From Closterium sp. NIES-65 (Eukaryota > Streptophyta > Zygnematophyceae > Desmidiales > Closteriaceae): a DNA stretch of 64,000 nt. Positions 57,103 through 64,000 of the stretch are shown here, in pieces. Both the position numbers and the translations under genes were made by a program. Under the pieces are notes generated by a model. That model worked only from the letters and a program-made list of their open reading frames with translations. It was not told the origin of the DNA and did no database searches. Position 1 is the stretch's first letter; each line of letters starts with the position of its first letter. The stretch is from assembly GCA_948144175.1 (NCBI GenBank), contig CANXME010002327.1, forward strand, positions 2,062,501-2,126,500. Reading direction: 5' to 3'.

Positions 57103-59121
57103 ACAGCGGCACCAGCTAAAACAGCACCGCCAGCACCCGCAGCAAATGCAACGGAAAGCCAAGGGGAGGGAGCAGGAGAAGCAGCGGGAGGAGGAGGAGG
57201 CGAAGGAGGCGAAGGAGGAGAGGAGGAGATGCCAGTTACAGTCACGTACGCATATGCTGGGATCGACTTCTTTGAAACGAGTGCGCTGCTGATCTCGTTC
57301 ATCATGTTGGGAAAGTACCTGGAAGCTGTGGCGAGAGGCAAGACGAGCGATGCCATAGGGAAGCTGCTGAAGCTGGCCCCTGATACTGCCACGCTGCTAG
57401 AGGTGGAGTATGGGGGGAAGGAGGGGGGAGAGGAGGGGGGAGAGGAGGGGGGAGATGAGGGAGGAGGAGAAAAGGGAGGGACGGGAATGGAGATTGGGGT
57501 TGAAAAGTGTGACAGTGGTGGTGGTGCTGCTATGGCTGCTGCTATGGCTGCTGCTGCTATGGTTGCTGGTGCTGGTAACCCTACCTGTGCTGTGGTTACC
57601 AGTGCTAGCAGCGGCAGCAATGGGTATGGTTGTATGAGTCCGGTCAGGGATGACAGTAGCTTCACACGTGGCAGTGCCATGCAGGAACATGACTACAGTT
57701 TCCAGTCGGATGACGTGGCGCTCTTTGATTCGACGCGCCAGGTCGGCTTCAGCTTCAAGTCTGACGTGGCGTCTGTTGATTCGTGCTTGGAGAAAGAGGT
57801 TATGATGACGTTGATGGCAGGCGATCGTGGGGGGGTGAGTGGGGAGGAGGAGGGGGGGAAAGAGACGGGAGAGGAGGCGAGGGGATTGATAGCTGGGAAG
57901 GAGAAGAGGGGGTATGAGTTGGGTAAGCAGGATGGGAATGCGGCAAAAGAGGAGAAAGAGGGAACGGAAGGGAAGGAGGGGAAGGAGGGGAAGGGCGGAG
58001 AGATGAGGGTGGTGGGGGAGAGGGAGATTGAGGCGGCGTTGATTCAGCGGGGAGACATCATTCGAGTGGTGCCGGGAGCCAAGATCCCCACGGATGGGGT
58101 TGTCGTGTGGGGGCAAACGTGAGTATGCTGCTTTGGGTATGCCGTGGTGCTTGGTGTTGTGCTGTCGTCGTGTGGGGGCAAACGTGAGTATGCTGCTTTG
58201 GGTATGCCGTGGTGCTTGGTGTTGTGCTGTCGTCGTGTGGGGGCAAACGTGAGTATGCTGCTTTGGGTATGCCGTGGTGCTTGGTGTTGTTCTGTCGTCG
58301 TGTGGGGGCAAACGTGAGTATGCTGCTTTGGGTATGCCGTGGTGCTTGGTGCTGTGCTGTCGTCGTGTGGGGGCAAACGTGAGTATGCTGCTTTGGGTAT
58401 GCCGTGGTGCTTGGTGTTGTGCTGTCGTCGTGTGGGGGCAAACGTGAGTATGCTGCTTTGGGTATGCCGTGGTGCTTGGTGTTGTGCTGTCGTCGTGTGG
58501 GGGCAAACGTGAGTATGCTGCTTTGGGTATGCCATGGTGCTTGGTGTTGTGCTGTCGTTGTGTGGGGGCAAACGTGAGTATGCTGCTTTGGGTATGCCGT
58601 GGTGCTTGGTGTTGTGCTGTCGTCGTGTGGGGGCAAACGTGAGTATGCTGCTTTGGGTATGCCGTGGTGCTTGGTGTTGTTCTGTCGTCGTGTGGGGGCA
58701 AACGTGAGTATGCTGCTTTGGGTATGCCGTGGTGCTTGGTGCTGTGCTGTCGTCGTGTGGGGGCAAACGTGAGTATGCTGCTTTGGGTATGCCGTGGTGC
58801 TTGGTGTTGTGCTGTCGTCGTGTGGGGGCAAACGTGAGTATGCTGCTTTGGGTATGCCGTGGTGCTTGGTGTTGTGCTGTCGTCGTGTGGGGGCAAACGT
58901 GAGTATGCTGCTTTGGGTATGCCGTGGTGCTTGGTGTTGTGCTGTCGTCGTGTGGGGGCAAACGTGAGTATGCTGCTTTGGGTATGCCGTGGTGCTTGGT
59001 GTTGTGCTGTCGTCGTGTGGGGGCAAACGTGAGTATATATATTCTGTGGCTTTCAAGTCCATTACAAGGATGGTATGAGGGAAGTGCGAGTCCTGAGACG
59101 TCTCAGAGTTTGTGTGAAGCC

Positions 59122-59164
<43 letters not shown>

Positions 59165-60129
59165 ACACACACACACCCACACACACGTGACGTGAGTGCG
59201 TTATCCTCACTTAGATATTCAGGCTCGGTAATTCCTCCCTTCCCTTATCCCTTCCCCTTCCCCTTCCCCTCCCCTGCAAACCCATCCTCCCGCTCCCTTC
59301 CCCCACCCCACCGCAGCTATGTGAACGAGAGCATGATAACGGGAGAGTCCCGCCCCGTGCTGAAGCAACTCGACTCCCCTGTGATAGGCGGCGCGCTCAA
59401 CCTCGCAGGGAGCATCCACGTGCAGGCCACCAGGGTGGGCGGGGACACGGCCCTAGCGCAGATAGTGCAGCTGGTGGAGGCGGCTCAGATGGCCAAGGCG
59501 CCCATTCAACGCGTGGCTGATCAGATATCAGCGATCTTCGTGCCCATGGTGAGTCACTGTGAGGGGGAAGGCTGGGAAAGCTGGGAAAGGCGCTGCCACA
59601 GGGAGGCAGATCGTGCAGCTGGTGGAAACGGCTCGGCTCAGATGGCCTAGGCGCCCATTCGGAGGGTCGCTGACAGCATATCGGCGATATTTTGTTCCCA
59701 CGGTGAGCGGCGGTGGTGGTGGTGCTGTGGAAGGGTGAGGAGGGTGGGAAGGGAGTGGGAGGCTGGGTGACTGACCCGCCAGTACAGAGGTCGCATTGCA
59801 ATAGTGCATGTGCGAAGGTATGCATCCTTTGTCGACAGGATATCAGCGAGCACGGTGTATTCGTGCGACTTTTGAGAATTCTCAAAGGATATCAGCGAGC
59901 ATGGTGAGTGGGTGCGTTTGGTGCTGTGCAGGGTGGTGTTGCTGTTGTAGGGTGGTGTTGCAGAGAGAGAGAGAAGAGCAGTGGTACCTTGGTGTATTTG
60001 TTTGTTTGTTTGTTTGTTTGTTTGTTTGCTTGTGTGTTTGGTTGTTGGCTCGCTTGACTGCTGGTTGATTGCTTAGACTAGCTTAGTGCCAATGACTGTA
60101 CCTTGATGCTATTAATACGAAGGACTGTT

Positions 60130-60168
<39 letters not shown>

Positions 60169-63100
60169 CTCAGACGTTGTCCCTCCCTCCCTTCCCTTAT
60201 TCTCCTTGCTTATCCTTCCTCTCACCCTCCCGCCCAAACCTCCCGTCCTCCCCAGCCCCCCTTCTCACCCTCTCACCCCTTTCCTCTCCTCCCCCCCTTC
60301 CACCTCCCCACCCCCTCCCCCAACCAGGTGGTGATAATCGCACTAGTCACCTTCACCATCTGGCTGATTATAGGGTACACCGGAGCGTTACCCTCGTCGT
60401 GGTTACCTCAGGGGATGACCTATTTCGAGCTGGCCCTCCAGTTCGGCATATCCGTACTCGTTATAGCGTGCCCCTGTGCGCTGGGACTCGCTACACCCAC
60501 TGCTGTGATGGTGGCGACAGGAATCGGCGCGCGGCAGGGCATTCTCATAAAAGGGGCTGATGCTTTGGAGAGGGCACATAAGGTGAGCAATGGGAAGGGT
60601 TCGCTGTTCTTGTCACGGGTATTGGTGGCTACAAGAATCGGCGCGCGCGGCAGGGCATTCTCATAAGAGGGGCTGATGCTTTGGAGAGGGCACACGAGGT
60701 GAGCGGAAATTAAGCTTGATGGGATAGGCATACCTTCTCATAGGCATACCTTCTCATAAGCATACCTTCCCATAGGCATACCTTCCCATAGGCATACCTT
60801 CCCATAGGCATACCTTCCCATAGGCATACCTTCCCATAGGCATACCTTCCCATAGGCATACCTTCCCATAGGCACATGGGAAGGGCTCAGCGTCCCTTCT
60901 TGTTCTCTCGTCTCCTCGTCTCGTCTCACCGTGTAATGCTGTAGCACCCCCTTCTCTTCAAGTGTTCCCCAAGTACTCTCAGATTGAAACGGCGGTGTTT
61001 GACAAGACACAGGCACTCTCACCTCACTCAAGGAAGGCCTATTGCCACCACCTGCACTCTCTTCTCCTTTCAACCTTTGCTCCCTGCCCGCCCTTGTATC
61101 ATTTCTCTACCTGTGTCTGTGTGTGTGCTCTCAGATCGAGACAGTGGTGTTTGACAAGACAGGCACTCTCACTCAAGGAAGGCCCAGCGTCACTTCCTGC
61201 ACTCTCTTCTCCTCCCGGGTCTCGCAGTCAGAGCTGCTTGCTATCCTGGCTGCTGCTGAGGTAGGCATACGCACAGACAAGCACGCACACCATGCGTGCA
61301 TGCACACAGGCAAGCACACATATCTCACACAGGCATGTACGCATGCACACCATGCAGGCATGCACACCATGCAGGCATGCACACCATGCACACCATGCAC
61401 ACCATGCATGCATGCGCACCATGCACACCATGCACGCATGCACACCATGCACACCATGCACGCACTCGTCTCGCAGTTGGAGTTCCATGCTATCCTGGCT
61501 GCTGCTGAAGTATGGACAGACATGTCTGGGAGATGTTGAGAGGTTATGAACTGAGTACAACGGGAAAGGGAGTGGGGGAAACAGGGTGTGGGTAAGGGAG
61601 TGAGGGGGAAGGGGATGGGCAGGCCGATAGTCACCTCTCACCTCGTGCTCCCTTTTTGAGAATTCTCAAAAACCTTCTCCCCATCGCTGTTTGTAGCACC
61701 TTGAGTCGTAATCGAGGTGACCTTTGAGTCGACTCAAAAGGCAGTTGGAGCACCTTGAGTCATAATCGAAGGGCCGCAGTAGGCGTGAGGGAGTGGGGGA
61801 AAGGGGATGGGCAGGCCGATAGTCATCCCTCACCCCATGCCCCCCGTCGCAGTTGGAGCTTCTAGCTATCCAAGCCGCTACTGATGTATGGAGGCCAGCA
61901 GACACATGCACACACAGAAACATCCCCCGACGCCCTGCAAACACCCGCAACCCTCCTCATCCCCTTCCTAGTCCCCCATTTCCGCCCCCTTTCCCCCTGT
62001 TGCAGGTTAGCAGCGAGCATCCTTTAGCCAAGGCAATAGTGGACTATTGCCTCTCCTCCCCGCACATGCCCAGGACCTTTCCCCCATGCTCAAGAGTTTC
62101 ACTCACTCTCCCTCTTCCTCTCCCTCATCCTCTCGCTCCCGCCCCCTTTCCCCATTACAGGTTAGCAGCGAGCATCCTTTAGCCAAGGCAATAGTGGACT
62201 ACTGCCTCTCCTCCCCGCACATGCCCAGGACCTTCCCCAACCTCTCCCACATTCCCTTCCCCTCCTCCTCCCCACCCTCTTCCTCGCCACCTTCCTCCTC
62301 TCCCAAATCTCTTCGTGCTCTCCCCTTCTCCTTCCCCCTCCCCTCCTCCACCTCACCTCTCCCCCACTCCCCAGCTCTTCTCCCGTCTCCCTCACCCCTC
62401 CACCGCTACTCTCCCTCCCCATTGTCCTCCCTCCATCCTTCCCCCCATCATTCAACATCCCCCCCATCCTCTAACTCATCTCTTCACTCCACGCCCAATC
62501 ACCCTACCACCGCCACCACCGGCGACATTTCTTCCCAAGACACCTCTCCTTCCAAGAAGCTTCTGCACACTCTCCCTCCTGCCGAGAGCTTCGAGGCAAT
62601 AGCGGGGCACGGCGTGGTGTGCCGAATCAATGGGCGCCACGTGGCAGTGGGGAATCTGAAGCTCATGCGGACCAGGACCGTTGTCATGTGCAATGCACCG
62701 GCGCCGATCGCAGAAGGGGAGAACAACAGCAGCAGATCACAGGAGGAGATTACAGGCACTGTCACTGATGCTGCTGATGCCACCGCTACTGCCAACAGCA
62801 GCACCGTCAACAGCAGCAGCAACGCCACCACAGACCCCTCCCTCCCTCCTCTCCCTCGCGGCGTCCTCGAATGGCTGGCAGAAACCGAAGCAGGCGCCGA
62901 AACCGACGTGCTCATAGCCCTCGACGGCCACGTGATAGGCGGCGTGTCTGTCTCCGATCCTGTCAAGCCGGAAGCAGCAGCCGTGGTGGGGATCCTTCAG
63001 TCCATGGGCATGCGCACGGTCATGGTTACAGGAGACAACTGGGGATCCGGCAGGGCTGTGGGGCGAGCGGTGGGGATAGAGGGAGACGATGTGGTTGCAG

Positions 63101-63558
63101 AGGCTTTACCCGCGGATAAAGCCGCATTTGTGAGGAAGGTGCAGGGGGAGGGGAAGCAGGTGGCAATGGTGGGAGACGGGGTGAATGATTCGCCTGCGCT
63201 GGTAGCTGCTGATGTCGGGATTGCGATTGGTGCGGGGACGGATATTGCTATAGAGGCGGCGGATATTGTCCTCATGCGCTCGTGTCTCGAAGACGTCGCG
63301 ACAGCCATTGATCTCGCGCGGACCGCGCTTCGACGGATCAGATTGAACTACGTCTGGGCGTTCGGGTATAACATCACAGGTATCCCCATCGCGGCGGGGG
63401 TACTCTTCCCAACCGCCCTCCGGTTCCGCCTCCCCCCGTGGGTGGCTGGGGCTGCAATGGCTCTATCCTCAGTGAGTGTGGTGTGCTCGTCTCTGCTGCT
63501 ACGACTCTACAGGAGGCCCAGGAAGCTGGACCTGATCAAGCTGGAGGTGCAGCAGTAG
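53739..63558 (+). CDS. Copper-transporting P1B-type ATPase (HMA5/HMA7-like), seven exons
   Basis: Exons: 53739-54215, 54478-55778, 56376-58118, 59317-59548, 60328-60582, 61135-61260, 62161-63558. All introns are GT-AG and the phases agree, giving 1843 residues. It pumps Cu+ across a membrane using ATP; plant relatives load the secretory pathway or export copper. Seen: metal-binding GMACAAC (residues 117-123), two HMA-like folds without CxxC (about 265-340 and 470-515), TM1 about 557-580, TGES (1182-1185), CPC (1299-1301), DKTGT (from 1343), SEHP (1381-1384), TGDN (1668-1671), GDGVND (1716-1721). Then YVWAFGYN and MALSSVSVV, both typical of Cu+ pumps. It is nearly twice the usual 950-1000 residues because of low-complexity inserts of about 220 residues before TM3 and about 210 in the actuator domain, plus one of about 115 in the nucleotide-binding domain. 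The start is the first in-frame ATG; an ATG three bases on is equally possible. Confidence 0.93.
54216..54477 (+). other. Intron 1 of the ATPase gene
   Basis: 262 bp, GTGAGT...AACAG, phase 0. No exon echo seen. This is the only intron without one. Confidence 0.85.
55779..56375 (+). other. Intron 2, carrying copies of exon 2 and exon 3 ends
   Basis: 55924-55981 resembles the last 60 bases of exon 2 (GGCCATGGTGCTGGATC, GTGGCTCAT equivalents). It runs straight into 55983-56012, which resembles the middle of exon 3 (GCGCCGCTC-GCCAACATGGA), and 56046-56100 resembles the next part. 56218-56302 copies the first 85 bases of exon 3 (56376-56460) with about five changes, including the preceding AG. 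Confidence 0.88.
57052..57110 (+). repeat. (GCA)n microsatellite coding poly-alanine
   Basis: Lies in exon 3 and codes for about 20 Ala residues in the insert before TM3. Confidence 0.9.
58119..59034 (+). repeat. 65-bp tandem array at the start of intron 3
   Basis: Donor-containing units repeat with an exact 65-bp period (GTGAGT at 58119, 58184, 58249 and so on to 59029: fourteen intervals). Each unit ends with GTCGTGTGGGGGCAAAC, which is also the last 17 nt of exon 3 (58102-58118), followed by GTGAGTATGCTG. Units differ by only one to three substitutions. Because 65 is not a multiple of 3, the minus strand happens to be open in long frames with a Pro/Thr/His-rich repeat. I do not call those genes. 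Confidence 0.97.
59126..59187. repeat. (CA)n microsatellite in intron 3
   Basis: Nearly pure CA/AC repeats with a few CCCA interruptions. Confidence 0.95.
59549..60327 (+). other. Intron 4, with three partial copies of the exon 4 end
   Basis: 59606-59709 matches the last 96 bases of exon 4 plus donor (GCAGAT-GTGCAGCTGGTGG, GATGGCC, GCGCCCATTC, then GGTGAG). 59838-59861 and 59884-59908 repeat the last piece (GATATCAGCGAGCA-GGTG). Also holds (TTTG)n at 59997-60027 and (GA)n at 60131-60168. Confidence 0.9.
60583..61134 (+). other. Intron 5, with copies of exon 5 end and exon 6 start
   Basis: 60618-60704 repeats the exon 5 end and donor (GGCAGGGCATTCTCATAA, GGGGCTGATGCTTTGGAGAG, then GGTGAGC). 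60983-61040 repeats the exon 6 start with its CTCTCAG acceptor (GTGTTTGACAAGACA), but with three and two extra bases. 60722-60873 is a 16-bp minisatellite (CCTTCCCATAGGCATA, about ten units). Confidence 0.9.
61261..62160 (+). other. Intron 6, with copies of exon 6 end and exon 7 start
   Basis: 61475-61516 and 61851-61890 repeat the exon 6 end (CTCGCAGT-GAG, GCTATCC, GCTGCT). 62006-62085 repeats the first 80 bases of exon 7 with its acceptor, offset 155 bp, and with one substitution in the first 60 bases. 61290-61460 is a run of CACACCATGCA-type repeats. Confidence 0.9.
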
Positions 63559-64000
63559 GGGTGACTGAGATGCTCATTTGACCCCTACTGGAGGAGAATT
63601 CCCCTACGGGTGGGTTGCTGCTGGTGCAGCAATGGCCCTATCCTCTGAGTGTGGTGTGCTCCTCTCTGCTGCTACGCCTCTACAGGAGGCCCAGGAAACT
63701 TGACCTGATAAAGCTGGAGGTGCAGCAGTAGGAATTGGAGCTGTTGCTTTCATCTCCAATGCGGAAAAGAGGGGGAGTTTGGGGGTTTCCTATTATTCAC
63801 CTAACGAGTCAGACTGTAAAGGAGGCCAAGCGAACTTGACCTGAGCAAGCTGGGTGTGGAGCATTGGTTGGGAGGAGTGGTGTGTGATAACCTCTAGCAG
63901 GGAAAGTAGGGAGAGGCAGGGGAGGGGAGGGGAGGAAGGGGGTGTAGAAGGGGGGTTGGAAGCATCCAGGGGGTGTTGTTGTTGGCTATACAGGAAGCCA
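63559..64000 (+). other. 3' flank with copies of the last exon
   Basis: 63609-63731 repeats the last 115 bases of the coding sequence, through the same CAGCAGTAG. 63814-63860 is a weaker copy of the last 45 bases. The window ends in CTATACAGGAAGCCA (63986-64000), the start of what looks like another copy. No polyadenylation signal is certain. Confidence 0.88.

Noticed and set aside
58119-59034. CRISPR-like array
   Set aside because: The 65-bp units are contiguous with no unique spacers, no cas genes are near, and the setting is a eukaryotic intron.
58044-59182. Long minus-strand ORFs (305 to 499 residues) with a Pro/Thr/His/Gln-rich repeat
   Set aside because: They arise because the 65-bp repeat has no stop in any minus-strand frame. 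They overlap the ATPase exon and intron antisense, lack a domain, and the period of 65 residues is just three DNA units.
61853-62182. Alternative coding exon beginning at 62006
   Set aside because: It opens with the same SEHPLAKAI residues but then runs into a different frame and lacks a donor. Treated as an echo of exon 7.

Overview
The window looks like nuclear DNA of a photosynthetic eukaryote, most likely a streptophyte green alga (a Closterium-like zygnematophyte is my best guess; this is inference). The evidence is GC-AG-rich coding sequence broken by GT-AG introns, Ty1/copia elements primed by an initiator-Met-tRNA-type site (TGGTATCAGAGC), a Ty3/gypsy chromovirus, a hAT transposon with a plant/animal-type transposase, and one host gene for a P1B-type copper ATPase of the plant HMA5/HMA7 class. 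I see no bacterial operon, rRNA, tRNA or CRISPR array.

Layout. 1-1610: a foldback element with two inverted arms of about 530 bp. 1611-3627: unassigned. 3628-16392: remains of a copia element (A1, + strand) with a gypsy chromovirus (gypsy1, 4932-10923, - strand, 5-bp target duplication) inside its leader, and a truncated copia of another family (B, - strand, 12429-14638) in place of its centre. 17733-28860: a hAT transposon whose termini and 8-bp target duplication are still perfect. It holds a long copia (A2, - strand) and a 1.4-kb non-autonomous copia derivative (25179-26573), both inserted in the transposase gene. 29215-30213: the 5' end of a further copia. 30214-42965: a composite of copia-B and gypsy pieces, with one pol segment of about 2.2 kb and one gypsy LTR-leader of about 0.9 kb each present twice. 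43024-50991: the most complete copia (A3, + strand), with a 0.9-kb deletion derivative nested in gag. 50992-53738: spacer. 53739-63558: the copper ATPase gene, seven exons, about 1843 codons.

The retroelements are dead. Many of their stop codons are TAG where a sibling copy has CAG, or TGA where CGA is expected, which fits methylcytosine deamination at CHG and CG sites. The intact ATPase gene has no such stops.

The most unusual structure is in the ATPase gene. Six of its seven exons have degraded copies ('echoes') of their ends in neighbouring non-coding DNA, with the splice signal often still attached. The extreme case is intron 3, which begins with fourteen 65-bp repeats, each carrying the last 17 nt of exon 3 plus its GTGAGT donor. 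The last exon is echoed at least twice beyond the stop codon. Short palindromes of the form TTTGAG-N4-CTCAAA recur through the same gene.
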